DNA of 55,614 nt from Sphingomonas asaccharolytica NBRC 15499 (GTDB lineage: Bacteria > Pseudomonadota > Alphaproteobacteria > Sphingomonadales > Sphingomonadaceae). This document shows, in pieces, positions 1 to 8,699 of the stretch (position 1 is its first letter; every line of letters begins with the position of its first letter). Made by a program: the position numbers and the translations under genes. Below the pieces are notes generated by a model. The model worked only from the letters and a program-made list of their open reading frames with translations. It made no database searches and was not told the origin of the DNA. Location: the NCBI RefSeq assembly GCF_001598355.1, contig NZ_BCYU01000026.1:1-55614 (forward strand), in the 5' to 3' direction.

Positions 1-185
1 GGGCGAGGCCGTGGAGGCCGTGGCTTGGGAGGCTGTGGCCGGGGCGGCTGGATCTGCGGACCGCCCGGGCGGCCCGGCTTGGTCGTCGCGCCGGGGGGCA
101 GTTTCGGTCCGACCTGAGCGAAGGCGGCACCGATATCGGGTAAAATCAGCAGGAACGCGCTGGTAGCCAACAAAAGTCGCTTCAT
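1..185 (-). CDS. Secreted proline-rich protein, N-terminal part (runs off window)
   Basis: The visible part encodes MKRLLLATSAFLLILPDIGAA and continues to a likely signal peptidase site near AFAQ. A segment rich in proline, glycine and arginine then runs to the window edge (PGRPGGPQIQPPRPQPP-like). A GGGAGG ribosome binding site lies just upstream of the ATG, on the minus strand near 190-196. The signal peptide implies export. The low-complexity remainder resembles a linker, so function cannot be assigned from 61 residues. The stop codon is outside the window. I do not recognise the family. Confidence 0.6.
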   Translation of the reverse strand, partial: MKRLLLATSAFLLILPDIGAAFAQVGPKLPPGATTKPGRPGGPQIQPPRPQPPKPRPPRPR

Positions 186-301
186 ACGTCCTCCCATCGT
201 TCGGGAGCGACAGCCTAGACCCTGACCAGCCGGCCGAATAATTGTTTCGCTATATCAATAAACTGACCGTCGCACGCCTGGCACGCTCTGCCGCGCAGCG
301 G

Positions 302-592
302 TCAGGAATCGAACCCCTCGACCATGATCAGATCGCGTTCGACCGCGTCGTCGCGATGCGCCAGCGCTTCGGCATAATCGGGAGAGGCATACCAGGCACG
401 TGCCGCTTCGATGCTGGGGAAAGCCAACAGCACCGCTCCTGCGCGCCACTCGCCTTCGAGCACGGTCATCGCTCCACCGCGCGCAAGATACCGCCCGCCA
501 TGCCGCGCGATCGACGCCGCAGCGAGCCGTCGATACGCCTCGAGCGCGGGGCCCGGCTTCATCGTCACCCTGGAAATGACATAGGCAGTCAT
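302..592 (-). CDS. DUF1330 family protein
   Basis: This 96-residue protein matches the DUF1330 pattern: an N-terminal TAYVI strand, a helix ending in a YRRLAA-type segment, HGGRYLARGG, a central VLEGEW strand and FPSIEAARAWYASPDYAEA. It is a small ferredoxin-like alpha/beta-barrel dimer family with no firmly established biochemical role. I chose the ATG at 590-592 because it overlaps the TGA of the upstream GFA gene in the ATGA arrangement, which implies translational coupling. The longer open frame upstream is only overlap with that gene. It is probably the last gene of the ruvA-GFA-DUF1330 transcript. Confidence 0.85.
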   Translation of the reverse strand: MTAYVISRVTMKPGPALEAYRRLAAASIARHGGRYLARGGAMTVLEGEWRAGAVLLAFPSIEAARAWYASPDYAEALAHRDDAVERDLIMVEGFDS

Positions 593-999
593 TCGTAATG
601 CTCGATGCCGTCTCCGACGATCTCGAGCCAGCGGTGCTTGCGCGTCTCGTAGACCGAATAGACCGGCTGCGGAAAATTCGGGTCGCCAAAGCCGCCGACC
701 GCCACGGCGACCACGTCGGGATCGAATTCGACCCGATAGAACAAGGTCGAGCCGCAATCGGGACAGAAATCCATTACGCCCTTGCCGCCCTCATCGCCGA
801 CCCGCGTCCATTGTTTCGACTGCCCCGAAATGGTGACGCGATCGTTAGGGAACCGCGCCTGCATCGCGAACGCGCTGCCCGAGCGCCGCTGACAGTCGAG
901 GCAATGGCAGACCGAGACGCGTACCGGTTCGCCGGCGCACTCGATCGCGAGTTGGCCGCAAGCGCAAGTGGCGCGGCGTACCGTCGTCTCGTCCGTCAT
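589..999 (-). CDS. GFA family zinc-binding protein (CENP-V/GFA domain)
   Basis: This 136-residue protein has the full cysteine pattern of the GFA (glutathione-dependent formaldehyde-activating enzyme-like) fold: C12-x-C14, C21, C31-H-C33-x-x-C36 and FCPDCGS with C79 and C82. These would bind two zinc ions. Between them lies [15 protein letters not shown], typical of the family. Members are frequently annotated as formaldehyde-activating, but most have no proven enzymatic role, so I give only the family. The start ATG overlaps the ruvA stop (996-999) and the stop overlaps the start of the DUF1330 gene, so three genes are tightly coupled. Confidence 0.9.
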   Translation of the reverse strand: MTDETTVRRATCACGQLAIECAGEPVRVSVCHCLDCQRRSGSAFAMQARFPNDRVTISGQSKQWTRVGDEGGKGVMDFCPDCGSTLFYRVEFDPDVVAVAVGGFGDPNFPQPVYSVYETRKHRWLEIVGDGIEHYE

Positions 1000-1589
1000 T
1001 TCGCTGCCTTCCGCAACGCCAGCCGCACCAGCGCATCCAGACCGGCGCCGGCACCCAGCTCCTCTTCCGCCGCCCCCACCGCCGCATTAGCCTCGGCGGG
1101 GCGGAAGCCGAGGTTGAGCAGCGCCGATACCGCATCCTGCGCCGCGCCCATCGCTGCCGAAACCGGGGTCAGGCTGCCCGGGATCACGCCGCCGACCTTG
1201 TCCTTCAACTCGCGGACGATACGCTCGGCCAGTTTGGGTCCGACGCCATTAGCCCGCGCCACCATCGCCTTGTCCTGCGCGGCCACCGCTTTTGCGATCT
1301 CGACCGGCTCGAGCACCGACAGAATCGCCAGCGCGACGCGTGCGCCCACGCCCTGGACGCCGGTCAGCAGGCGGAACCAATCGCGTTCGTCGGGACGCGC
1401 GAAGCCGACCAGCCGGATCGAATCCTCGGCGACCAGCATCTCGGTGAACAACGTCGCCGCCTCGCCGATCGGGCCGATCGCCGCGAGCGTCTTGGCCGAG
1501 GCGCCGACCAGATAGCCGACGCCGCCGACGTCGATCACTGCATGGTCGATGCCGGTCGCTTCGAGGCGGCCGCGGAGGTGTGCGATCAT
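996..1589 (-). CDS. ruvA: Holliday junction branch migration protein RuvA
   Basis: RuvA (197 residues) is the junction-recognition subunit of RuvABC. It tetramerises on the four-way junction and loads the RuvB motor. The sequence starts [11 protein letters not shown], the usual N-terminus of the OB-fold domain (about 1-63). Two helix-hairpin-helix motifs follow ([17 protein letters not shown] and [19 protein letters not shown], about 70-130). The C-terminal RuvB-binding three-helix domain has [19 protein letters not shown] (about 150-197). The longer open frame upstream lacks homology. It is coupled to the following GFA gene by ATGA. Unusually, ruvC is not adjacent (about 1.9 kb away) and ruvB does not follow directly. 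Confidence 0.97.
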   Translation of the reverse strand: MIAHLRGRLEATGIDHAVIDVGGVGYLVGASAKTLAAIGPIGEAATLFTEMLVAEDSIRLVGFARPDERDWFRLLTGVQGVGARVALAILSVLEPVEIAKAVAAQDKAMVARANGVGPKLAERIVRELKDKVGGVIPGSLTPVSAAMGAAQDAVSALLNLGFRPAEANAAVGAAEEELGAGAGLDALVRLALRKAAK

Positions 1590-1632
1590 CCGCGGGACAT
1601 AACCGGAACAACCCGCGCTAGGGAAGCGAAAT

Positions 1633-2547
1633 TCATCCTGCCCGTCGCGCCGCGATAACCTCGACGACGAAATCGATGAAGGCGCGGACACGCGCCGCGC
1701 GCTGGTGCCGCGAGGGCATCAGGGCATAGAGCGGAAAGCGTTCGTCCGCCCAATCGGTCAGGATCGGCACCACCGCGCCGCTCGTCACCAGATCCTCGGT
1801 CCCCAGTTCGAGAAATTGTGCGATGCCTACGCCGGCGACGCAGGCGCCCGCCATCGTCCCGCTGTCGGAAACCATCAGTCGCGCCGGCGGTGTCACCGGC
1901 ACCATGTCATCCCCGCGGCGGAATTCCCAGGGATAGGAGCGGCCGTTCGCCGCGTCGTAGAAATCGATACAGGCGTGATCGGCCAGCTCGCGCGGATGCC
2001 TCGGCTCGCCATGCGCGGCGAGATAGGCGGGCGCCGCGACGGTGAGCACGCGCGTTTCTGCCAGCTTGCGCGCGATCAGCCGCCCCGCCGGCGGGTCGCC
2101 GAACCGGATGGCCAGGTCGAATCCGTCAGCGATCAGGTCGCCGGTGCGGTCGCGCATCACCAAGTCGACGCTCAGCTCGGGATGGCGCGCCAGGAAACCG
2201 GCCAGATGCTCGGCCAGCACCGCGCGCGAGAAAAAGGCATCGATATTGACGCGGAGCCGTCCGCGCACGCTAGCGCCGGCACCCGCGACGTCGAGCGCCG
2301 CTTCCTCGATCCCCTCAATTAGCGGTCCGGCCTGTTCGTAGAAGCGCCGTCCCTCGTCGGTCAGCGACAGCGCGCGTGTGGTGCGGTCGACCAGCCGCAC
2401 GCCGATCCGCGTTTCGAGCCGCTGCAGCGCGCGGCTTGCGCCCGACGGCGACAAGCCGAGCGCAGCGGCGGCGCGCGCAATCGATCCAGCTTCCACTACC
2501 GCCATCAGCACGGTCGCGCCGGCAATCAGCCGTCCGTCATAGGGCAT
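1633..2547 (-). CDS. LysR family transcriptional regulator
   Basis: A LysR-type regulator of 304 residues. It has an N-terminal winged helix-turn-helix (about residues 5-62: [29 protein letters not shown], then [12 protein letters not shown]) and a C-terminal periplasmic-binding-like effector domain (about 90-295). I prefer the ATG at 2547 ([10 protein letters not shown]) over the one eight codons upstream because AGGAG lies six bases before it. It is divergent from the NmrA-like gene at 2649 with about 100 bp between, the classical LysR-target arrangement, so that gene is its probable target. The pair sits between ruvA and ruvC. Confidence 0.93.
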   Translation of the reverse strand: MPYDGRLIAGATVLMAVVEAGSIARAAAALGLSPSGASRALQRLETRIGVRLVDRTTRALSLTDEGRRFYEQAGPLIEGIEEAALDVAGAGASVRGRLRVNIDAFFSRAVLAEHLAGFLARHPELSVDLVMRDRTGDLIADGFDLAIRFGDPPAGRLIARKLAETRVLTVAAPAYLAAHGEPRHPRELADHACIDFYDAANGRSYPWEFRRGDDMVPVTPPARLMVSDSGTMAGACVAGVGIAQFLELGTEDLVTSGAVVPILTDWADERFPLYALMPSRHQRAARVRAFIDFVVEVIAARRAG

Positions 2548-2648
2548 CGCCCGCTCCTGCTTGTAACGCACGAATGATCTGACATAAGCGCGTTTGAATC
2601 ACCAGTGCTCTGCGTCCACATCGCGATCCTGCAATCGAGGAGGCGATC

Positions 2649-3506
2649 ATGTTCGCGGTGATGGGAGTGACGGGAAAAGTCGGCGGCTCGGTCGCGCGGC
2701 ATCTGCTGGCAGCGGGTGCGCCGGTGCGCGCGATCGTGCGCGAGGAGGACAAGGGTGCGGCTTGGTCCGAGGCGAGATGCGAGGTAGCGATCGCGACGCT
2801 CGACGACGAGCGGTCGCTGGCGGCGGCGTTCGACGGCGCGCGCGGCGTGTTCGCGATGCTCCCACCGCAATTCGACCCCGCGCCGGGTTTCCCCGCCGCC
2901 CGCGCGATGATCGCGACACTCCACGATGCGCTGGTGACGGCGCGGCCCGAGCGACTGGTCGCGTTATCGACCGTCGGGGCAGATGCAACTCAACCGAACC
3001 TGCTCAATCAATTGGGACTGCTCGAGGCCGCGCTGGCCGATCTCCCTAGCCGGACGACCTTCCTCCGCGCCGCCTGGTTCATGGACAATGCCGCCGGCGA
3101 TCTGGCGGACGCGCGGCGCGGCACGTTCCGCAGCCATTTGCAGCCAACCGATCGCGCCATCCCGATGGTCGCATCGAGCGATGTCGGGCAATGCGCCGCC
3201 GATCTGCTGCTCGCCGCCTACGCACCCACGATCGTCGAGCTCCAGGCGGTCGACCGCGTATCTCCCGACCAGATCGCTGCCGCCTTTGCCCGCGCCCTCG
3301 GCCATGACGTGCGCGCCGAGCCGGTCGCGCGTTACGGCTGGGAAGCTGAGTTCCGCGCCGCCGGCATGGCCAACCCGCTGCCGCGGATGCAGATGATCGA
3401 TGGCTTTAACCAGGGCTGGATCGATTTCGCCGACGGCGGTGCAGGTGCACTCAAGGCGACGACCACGATCGATCAGGTCATCGCCGACATTGTCGCGAGG
3501 AGCTAG
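2649..3506 (+). CDS. NmrA-like NAD(P)-binding Rossmann protein
   Basis: A 285-residue protein of the atypical short-chain dehydrogenase/NmrA group (NAD(P)H azoreductase or QOR2-like). The dinucleotide-binding motif [16 protein letters not shown] has glycines at 6, 9 and 12. RAIVRE follows, the usual region that selects [14 protein letters not shown] strand near residue 107 and a LRAAWFMDN segment are typical. The usual YxxxK catalytic pair is not evident, so a sensing or quinone-reducing role is as likely as a dehydrogenase role. The ATG is preceded by GGAGG. Its stop codon overlaps the ruvC stop from the opposite strand at CTAG (3503-3506). It is probably controlled by the divergent LysR protein. 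Confidence 0.88.
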   Translation: MFAVMGVTGKVGGSVARHLLAAGAPVRAIVREEDKGAAWSEARCEVAIATLDDERSLAAAFDGARGVFAMLPPQFDPAPGFPAARAMIATLHDALVTARPERLVALSTVGADATQPNLLNQLGLLEAALADLPSRTTFLRAAWFMDNAAGDLADARRGTFRSHLQPTDRAIPMVASSDVGQCAADLLLAAYAPTIVELQAVDRVSPDQIAAAFARALGHDVRAEPVARYGWEAEFRAAGMANPLPRMQMIDGFNQGWIDFADGGAGALKATTTIDQVIADIVARS

Positions 3507-3988
3507 CCGATCCGCCGCGCGCTCGCGAGGTGATGCGCATGGCAGATCGCCACCGCCAGCGCGTCGGCCGCATCAGCGCCGGCGATCTTCACGCCGGGCA
3601 GCAGCCGCGCGACCATCGCGTGGACCTGCGCCTTTTCGGCATTGCCGACGCCGACCACTGCCTTCTTGACCAGCCGCGCGGCATATTCGCCGGTGTCGAT
3701 CCCGACCCGCGCGGCACCGAGCAGTACGACGCCGCGCGCCTGGCCGAGCTTGAGCGTCGATTGCGGATTCATGTTGACGAACACTTCCTCGACCGCTGCG
3801 GCATCCGGGGCATGATCGGCGATCAGCGCCGCGAGCATGGCGTCGAGATGCGCCAAGCGACGCGGCAAGCTTTCCTTGGCGTCGGTCTTGAGCTGACCGT
3901 TGGCGAGGTGGGACAGCCGGTTGCCCTCCGCCCGGATCACGCCCCAGCCGGTCGTGCCGAGGCCGGGATCGAGACCGAGGATGATCAA
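3503..3988 (-). CDS. ruvC: Crossover junction endodeoxyribonuclease RuvC
   Basis: RuvC (161 residues) resolves Holliday junctions by paired nicks, using an RNase H-like fold with two metal ions. The acidic catalytic residues are visible: D7 in [17 protein letters not shown]67 in AAVEEVFVN, and D139 and D142 in [29 protein letters not shown] is the conserved DNA-binding segment. The only start that gives the conserved N-terminus is a TTG (3986-3988). The short GAGGGA before it is part of the palindromic repeat just upstream. It lies downstream of yebC on the same strand and is separated from ruvA by the LysR/NmrA pair. Confidence 0.96.
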   Translation of the reverse strand: MIILGLDPGLGTTGWGVIRAEGNRLSHLANGQLKTDAKESLPRRLAHLDAMLAALIADHAPDAAAVEEVFVNMNPQSTLKLGQARGVVLLGAARVGIDTGEYAARLVKKAVVGVGNAEKAQVHAMVARLLPGVKIAGADAADALAVAICHAHHLASARRIG

Positions 3989-3989
3989 A

Positions 3990-4126
3990 TTCCCTCTCCC
4001 TCTGGGAGAGGGAGGGAGCCGCGAAGCGGCGGAAGGGTGAGGACAGGTGCTGTGGCATAACTGCCCTCACCCTTCCCACTCGCTTCGCGAGCGGGCCCCT
4101 TCCCTCTCCCGTCGGGAGAGGGAAAT
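3990..4126. repeat. Long palindromic intergenic repeat between yebC and ruvC
   Basis: Two arms face each other. The left arm is a CCCTCTCCC...GGGAGAGGG hairpin followed by a GCGAAGCGGC block and GGAAGGGTGAGG. The right arm (about 4064-4126) carries CCCTCACCCTTCC, a CGCTTCGCGAGCG hairpin and a second CCCTCTCCC...GGGAGAGGG hairpin. The whole can fold as one long imperfect stem with sub-hairpins. Such elements are dispersed in many alphaproteobacterial genomes. It supplies the purine-rich stretch that acts as the ruvC ribosome binding site. Confidence 0.85.
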
Positions 4127-4130
4127 TGGC

Positions 4131-4874
4131 TCAACCCAGTTTCTCCATCACGTCGTCGGACACTTCGTAATTGCCCCAGACGGTCTGGACGTCGTCATCG
4201 TCGTCGAGCGCGTCGATCAGCTTGAACAGCGTCGCGGCGTCGCCCTCGCCGACTTCGACCATCGTCTGCGGACGCCAGGCGAGCTTGGCGCTTTCCGCTT
4301 CGCCCAGCACCGGCTCGAGCGCCTTGGCGACTTCGTGGAGCGATTCGTTCGAGGTCCAGATTTCGTGCCCGTCCTCGGACGAGGACACGTCCTCGGCACC
4401 CGCCTCGAGCGCCGCCTCGAACACCTTGTCGGCGTCGCCGGCTTTGGCCGGATAGGTGATCAGACCCATGCGGTCGAAACCATGGCTGACCGAGCCCGAG
4501 GCGCCGAGATTGCCGCCATTCTTGCTGACCGCGGTGCGCACGTTGGTCGCGGTGCGGTTGCGATTGTCGGTCAGCGCCTCGATGATCAGCGACACGCCGC
4601 CCGGGCCGAAGCCCTCGTAGCGGATCTCTTCGTAATTCTCGGCATCGCTGCGGCTCGCTTTATCGATCGAGCGTTGGATATTGTCCTTGGGCACCGACGC
4701 CGCCTTGGCCGCGTTGACCGCGGCGCGCAGGCGCGGGTTCATGTCGGGGTCTGGGAGACCCATTTTCGCGGCGACGGTGATTTCGCGGCTGAGCTTGGAA
4801 AACATGCCCGAGCGCTTCTTATCCTGCGCGCCCTTGCGATGCATGATGTTCTTGAACTTGGAATGGCCTGCCAT
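4131..4874 (-). CDS. yebC: YebC/PmpR family protein (TACO1-like)
   Basis: This 247-residue protein begins [22 protein letters not shown], the signature N-terminus of YebC/TACO1, followed by [15 protein letters not shown]. The middle domain has NIQRSID and [23 protein letters not shown], the family hallmark. The acidic C-terminal domain has [19 protein letters not shown]. Members were long annotated as transcription regulators (PmpR). Work on YebC and TACO1 points to a ribosome-associated role on difficult sequences such as polyproline, so I keep the family name. An AGGA precedes the ATG by six bases. The yebC-ruvC order is common in proteobacteria. Confidence 0.96.
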   Translation of the reverse strand: MAGHSKFKNIMHRKGAQDKKRSGMFSKLSREITVAAKMGLPDPDMNPRLRAAVNAAKAASVPKDNIQRSIDKASRSDAENYEEIRYEGFGPGGVSLIIEALTDNRNRTATNVRTAVSKNGGNLGASGSVSHGFDRMGLITYPAKAGDADKVFEAALEAGAEDVSSSEDGHEIWTSNESLHEVAKALEPVLGEAESAKLAWRPQTMVEVGEGDAATLFKLIDALDDDDDVQTVWGNYEVSDDVMEKLG

Positions 4875-4944
4875 TGGGTCCTCTTTGGCGTTTGGCGGGG
4901 TCTCTAAACCGCGTGGCGCGAGTGGTCAAAGCGGCGGGGTTGAT

Positions 4945-5081
4945 TTGATTCACGCGGAGGCGCGGAGGCGCGGAGGCGCGGAGGCGCGGAGATATTGGGA
5001 TCGGCTTAGAGGCCGGGAGACCCATGAAGCGAAATAAGAGCGCTTCGCGCTCCTTCTTCTCCGCGCCTCCGCGTGAATCAA
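4945..5081. repeat. Inverted-repeat element with an 8-bp tandem array in one arm
   Basis: A perfect 23-bp inverted repeat bounds this 137-bp element: the left arm (4945-4967) starts TTGATTCACGCGGAGG and the right arm is 5059-5081. Within the left side the unit GCGGAGGC repeats about 4.75 times without error (4954-4991). A small GAGCGCTTCGCGCTC hairpin lies near 5039. The tandem copies occur in one arm only, which suggests slippage expansion after insertion. No open reading frame of note lies inside. It fills the gap between the BaiN-like gene and yebC. Confidence 0.85.
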
Positions 5082-5085
5082 TCTT

Positions 5086-6267
5086 CTATAGCGCTTCGCC
5101 GCACGCGACGCCCGAGGCCCAGGCCCATTGGAAATTATAGCCGCCGAGCCAGCCGGTGACATCGACCGCCTCGCCAATGAAATGAAGGCCGGGCACCCCC
5201 TTCGCTTCCATCGTCTTTTGCGACAGACCGTCGGTCGCGATGCCGCCGATCGTCACTTCGGCCTTGGCGAATCCCTCGGTGCCATTGGGATGGAAGGCCC
5301 AGCCCGCGAGTTGCGCCTCGGCCGCCGCCAGGGCCTTGTCGGGCAGATCGGCGAGGTTGCCGGAAAGCGCGAGCCGCTCGGCCAGCGTTTCGGCCAGGCG
5401 GTCAGGCAATGCCTGCCCCAGGGCCGATCGCACCGTCGCGCGCGGCCGCGCGCGTTTCTCGGCGAGCAGCCAGCCGGCATCGCGATCGGGGAGGAAGTCG
5501 ATCGCCACCGCCTCGCCACTTCGCCAATAAGACGAGACTTGCAGGATCGCCGGGCCCGACAGTCCGCGATGGGTGAACAACGCGGCCTCGCGAAAGCGCC
5601 CCTGCCCCGCACTCGCCACGACTTCGGTCGCGACCCCCGACAGATCCCGGAACAGCACATCATCGCCGCCCAGGGTGAGCGGCACCAAAGCCGGGCGTGG
5701 CTCGATTATCTTCAGCCCGAATCGCCGCGCGACATCATAGGCGAAGCCGGTCGCGCCCATTTTCGGAATCGATGGCCCGCCGGTCGCGATCACGAGTTTC
5801 GGCGCCGATACCGCGCGATTGCCCAGCGCGATGCTGAACATCCCGTCGGCATACCCGACCTCGCCTGCCGCATGCCCGAGGCTCAACTCGACCCCGCCCT
5901 GCTCACATTGGTCGAGCAGCATCGCCACGATCTGCTTAGCCGAGCCGTCGCAGAACAATTGGCCCAACGTCTTTTCGTGCCAGGTGATGCCATAGCGATC
6001 GACCAGCTCGATGAAGTCGGCCGGCGTGTAGCGCGACAATGCCGAGCGCGCGAAATGTGGGTTGGCCGACAGATAGCGATCGGGCGCGGTGTGGATGTTG
6101 GTGAAATTGCACCGCCCGCCGCCCGAGATCAGGATCTTCTTGCCCGGCGCGTCGGCATGATCGGCGAGCAGCACGCGCCGCCCGTTTTGCCCCGCGACCG
6201 CGGCCGCCATCATTCCCGCGGCACCGGCGCCGAGGATGATCGCATCATGGGTTGCCGGAGAGTTCAT
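5086..6267 (-). CDS. BaiN/HI0933-type NAD(P)/FAD-dependent oxidoreductase
   Basis: A 393-residue flavoprotein of the HI0933/YhiN/BaiN group. The N-terminal FAD-binding motif is AIILGAGAAGMMAAAVAG, followed by the family signature GKKILISGGGRCNFTN. The second dinucleotide segment is LVIATGGPSIPKMGATG. The C-terminus closes with GLHFIGEAVDVTGWLGGYNFQWAWASG, which is diagnostic. BaiN of gut clostridia reduces bile-acid intermediates, but that activity cannot be assumed in this lineage and the physiological substrate is unknown. The ATG has only a weak ribosome binding site. It is transcribed alone, upstream of the inverted-repeat element. Confidence 0.93.
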   Translation of the reverse strand: MNSPATHDAIILGAGAAGMMAAAVAGQNGRRVLLADHADAPGKKILISGGGRCNFTNIHTAPDRYLSANPHFARSALSRYTPADFIELVDRYGITWHEKTLGQLFCDGSAKQIVAMLLDQCEQGGVELSLGHAAGEVGYADGMFSIALGNRAVSAPKLVIATGGPSIPKMGATGFAYDVARRFGLKIIEPRPALVPLTLGGDDVLFRDLSGVATEVVASAGQGRFREAALFTHRGLSGPAILQVSSYWRSGEAVAIDFLPDRDAGWLLAEKRARPRATVRSALGQALPDRLAETLAERLALSGNLADLPDKALAAAEAQLAGWAFHPNGTEGFAKAEVTIGGIATDGLSQKTMEAKGVPGLHFIGEAVDVTGWLGGYNFQWAWASGVACGEAL

Positions 6268-6317
6268 TGCGACGATTCTGCCTCAGGTCGCGGGCGAGCG
6301 CCAAATGCACCCATATG

Positions 6318-6343
6318 AAAAACGGCGACGCAAGCGCCGCCGT
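6318..6343 (-). terminator. Intrinsic terminator downstream of the GapR gene
   Basis: On the minus strand an ACGGCG-G-CGC-TT-GCG-T-CGCCGT hairpin is followed by a run of T residues. It lies about 28 bp after the stop of the gene at 6371-6652 and 50 bp before the next gene on the same strand, so it probably separates the two transcripts. Confidence 0.75.
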
Positions 6344-6370
6344 CCTCGTCATCCGATCGGATCGGTTCGA

Positions 6371-6652
6371 TCAGAGCATGCCCAGCGCGTGCAGATAGGT
6401 TTCGAGGATCGCCTCTTCCTCCTGATATTCCTCACGCTTCTTCTTGCGGATCGCCAGGATCTTGCGGATCGCTTTGACGTCGTAGCCACGGCTCTTCGCC
6501 TCGGCCATCACGTCCTTGATATCGTCGGCGATGCCCTTCTTCTCTTCTTCCAGCCGCTCGGCGCGCTCGATCAGCAGCCGAAGCTCGTCCGCCGCGACGC
6601 GTCCGCCACCCATGCCTTCGCCACGTTCTTCAGCCACACGTTCTTCAGCCAT
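6371..6652 (-). CDS. gapR: GapR family DNA-binding protein (DUF2312/UPF0335)
   Basis: This 93-residue protein matches DUF2312: [53 protein letters not shown]. The N-terminal 60 residues form a coiled coil and the C-terminal part is a short basic helical segment. In Caulobacter the family member GapR is an essential nucleoid-associated protein that clamps overtwisted DNA ahead of polymerases. An N-terminal extension rich in Glu and Gly (about 17 residues) is unlike the core. A GAGG lies just before the ATG. It is a neighbour of DUF1244 and pyk. Confidence 0.9.
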   Translation of the reverse strand: MAEERVAEERGEGMGGGRVAADELRLLIERAERLEEEKKGIADDIKDVMAEAKSRGYDVKAIRKILAIRKKKREEYQEEEAILETYLHALGML

Positions 6653-6787
6653 AAGTCCTCACTGTGAGGCGAGCGTCATGCCCCGCCTGTTCGAATGGAT
6701 TGCGATATCGCATTGGCGCGGCCAGCGCGCTTGGGCCGCCGTCTAAGCGGTCGAGGCCGGACCCTCAACCGCTATTCGACCGGATAC

Positions 6788-7144
6788 CTATCGATTGGGC
6801 TCGGTCATCGCCGGCGGATCGCTCGCCGGGAAGCTGTCCTCGAGCGCCTCGTCGAGCGCGGCGTTCTTTGCCATGCTCTCGTCCATCCGTCGCAACTGTT
6901 CTGGCGTCGCCTCTGGCTGGCGCGCCTTCCAGCCGTCATAGGGCTCGCCATAGACGATTTCGCGCGCCTCGGCTTTCGACAGTCCAGCCGCCTCGCCTAC
7001 CCAGTCGGACAGGCAATTGCGGCAAAAGCCGGCAAGCCCCATCAGGTCGATATTCTGGGCATCCTCGCGATGCCGAAGCAGGCGCACCAGACGGCGAAAC
7101 GCCGCGGCGGCAGATGCGTCATCGAGTTGATCGAGCTTATCCAT
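6788..7144 (-). CDS. DUF1244 protein with a C-terminal SFPASDPP-type tail
   Basis: A 118-residue protein. Residues 1-80 are the DUF1244 domain (AAFRRLVRLLRHREDAQNIDLMGLAGFCRNCLSDW, then GLSKAEAREIVYGEPYDGWKA), a conserved alphaproteobacterial fold with an invariant FCRNCL cysteine pair and no established function. The last 25 residues add LDEALEDSFPASDPPAMT, a short motif I associate with separate small proteins in proteobacteria. I chose the ATG at 7144, with GGAG upstream, over the longer open frame, whose extra 42 residues have no family character. It is divergent from pyk, with 74 bp between them. Confidence 0.88.
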   Translation of the reverse strand: MDKLDQLDDASAAAAFRRLVRLLRHREDAQNIDLMGLAGFCRNCLSDWVGEAAGLSKAEAREIVYGEPYDGWKARQPEATPEQLRRMDESMAKNAALDEALEDSFPASDPPAMTEPNR

Positions 7145-7218
7145 TATACGCTCCACGGTTGATCCATCGGAGATAGGCACTAGAGCCACCGCTCGACAAG
7201 CAGAGGAACCTCCCCAGG

Positions 7219-8673
7219 ATGACCAAGGCCATCGCTCCTCGCTCGCGCAAGGTCCGCGTTCTCGCGACATTGGGCCCGGCGAGCAATACGCCCGAGATGA
7301 TCGGCAAGCTGTTCGAGGCGGGCGCAGACGCGTTCCGCGTCAACATGAGCCATGGCGATCAGGCATCGAAGGTCGCCGTGATCGAGGCGATCCGCGGACT
7401 CGAGAAGAAATATGGCCGGCCGACCACGATCCTGGCCGATCTTCAGGGACCCAAGCTACGCGTCGGCAAGTTCGCCGAGGGCCGCGTCGAGCTCAAGACC
7501 GATTCGATGTTCGTGCTCGACCGCGACAAGACCCCCGGCGACGCCACGCGCGTCGAACTGCCGCACAAGGAAATCTTCGTCGCGATGGAAGCGGGCGCGC
7601 GCCTGCTGCTCGACGACGGCAAGCTCGTGCTGCGGGTGATAGAGCATGACGCCAATCGCATCGTCACCAATGTCGAGGTCGGTGGACCGCTCAGCAACAA
7701 TAAGGGGCTGAACGTCCCCGACGTGGTCGTGCCGATGGCGGCGTTGACGGAGAAGGACCGCAGCGATCTGGCCTTTGCGGTCGAGCAGAATGTCGACTGG
7801 ATCGCGCTCAGCTTCGTGCAACGGCCCGAGGATCTGATGGAGGCGCGCAAGCTGATCGGCGGCAAGGCGGCATTGCTCGCCAAGATCGAAAAGCCCGCGG
7901 CGATCGAGCGGCTCGAGGAGATCATCGAGGCATGCGACGGCGTGATGGTGGCGCGCGGCGACCTTGGCGTCGAATTGCCGCCACAGACCGTGCCGCCGCT
8001 GCAGAAGCGGATCGTCGAAGCCGCGCGCCGCCAGGGCAAACCGGTGGTGGTCGCGACCCAGATGCTCGAATCGATGATCGAATCGCCGTCACCGACCCGC
8101 GCCGAGGTCTCGGACGTCGCCACCGCCATCTACGACGGCGCCGATGCGATCATGCTGTCGGCCGAATCGGCCGCGGGCAAATGGCCGATCGAATCGGTCG
8201 CGATGATGAACGCGATCGGCGAAGCGGTCGAAAGCGATCCGGCGCATGGCGACCGTATCCACTTCACCGTGATACGCTCCGATCCGACCACCGCCGACGC
8301 TCTGTCCGAATCGGCCAAGAACATCGCGCGGACGATCGAGGCCAAGGTCATCGTCTGCTTCACCAGTTCGGGATCGACCGCGCGGCGAATCGCGCGCGAG
8401 CGCCCCGGCGTGCCGATCATGGTGCTGACGCCCAAGATGGAGACGGCGCGGCGATCGGGCCTGTTATGGGGCGCCTATGCCGTCCACACGCGCGACGTCG
8501 ATTCGTTCGAGGAAATGGTCGCCAAGGCCAAGCGCATGGTGCTGCGCCATCACCTGGCGGAAGCGGGCGACCGCGTGATCGTGATGGCCGGCGTGCCGTT
8601 CAAGACGCCGGGATCGACCAACGTGCTCCACGTCGTGCGGATTATGGGCGACGAGTTGAAGGGGTATAGTTGA
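7219..8673 (+). CDS. pyk: Pyruvate kinase
   Basis: Pyruvate kinase (484 residues) transfers the phosphate of phosphoenolpyruvate to ADP in the last step of glycolysis. Visible motifs are KVRVLATLGPASNTPEMI with FRVNMSHG, the ILADLQGPKLRVG strand, the inserted B domain (about 70-165), the catalytic lysine region ALLAKIEKPAAIE, MVARGDLGVELP, and QMLESMIESPSPTRAEVSDVA. The C-terminal regulatory domain runs from about 345 (ESAKNIARTIEAKVIVCFT). An AGAGGAA lies about 12 bases before the ATG. A palindromic repeat follows immediately. Confidence 0.97.
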   Translation: MTKAIAPRSRKVRVLATLGPASNTPEMIGKLFEAGADAFRVNMSHGDQASKVAVIEAIRGLEKKYGRPTTILADLQGPKLRVGKFAEGRVELKTDSMFVLDRDKTPGDATRVELPHKEIFVAMEAGARLLLDDGKLVLRVIEHDANRIVTNVEVGGPLSNNKGLNVPDVVVPMAALTEKDRSDLAFAVEQNVDWIALSFVQRPEDLMEARKLIGGKAALLAKIEKPAAIERLEEIIEACDGVMVARGDLGVELPPQTVPPLQKRIVEAARRQGKPVVVATQMLESMIESPSPTRAEVSDVATAIYDGADAIMLSAESAAGKWPIESVAMMNAIGEAVESDPAHGDRIHFTVIRSDPTTADALSESAKNIARTIEAKVIVCFTSSGSTARRIARERPGVPIMVLTPKMETARRSGLLWGAYAVHTRDVDSFEEMVAKAKRMVLRHHLAEAGDRVIVMAGVPFKTPGSTNVLHVVRIMGDELKGYS

Positions 8674-8699
8674 GGCGCCTCGCCTCACCCTAAGCGTGG

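Noticed and set aside
2547..2571. Upstream start of the LysR gene (MRYKQERAM)
   Set aside because: The ATG at 2547 has AGGAG six bases before it and matches the family N-terminus. The longer start would place the ribosome binding site inside the coding sequence.
4954..4991. Short tandem repeat as a possible CRISPR array
   Set aside because: The unit is 8 bp with no spacers, and there are no cas genes nearby. It is an ordinary tandem repeat inside an inverted-repeat element.
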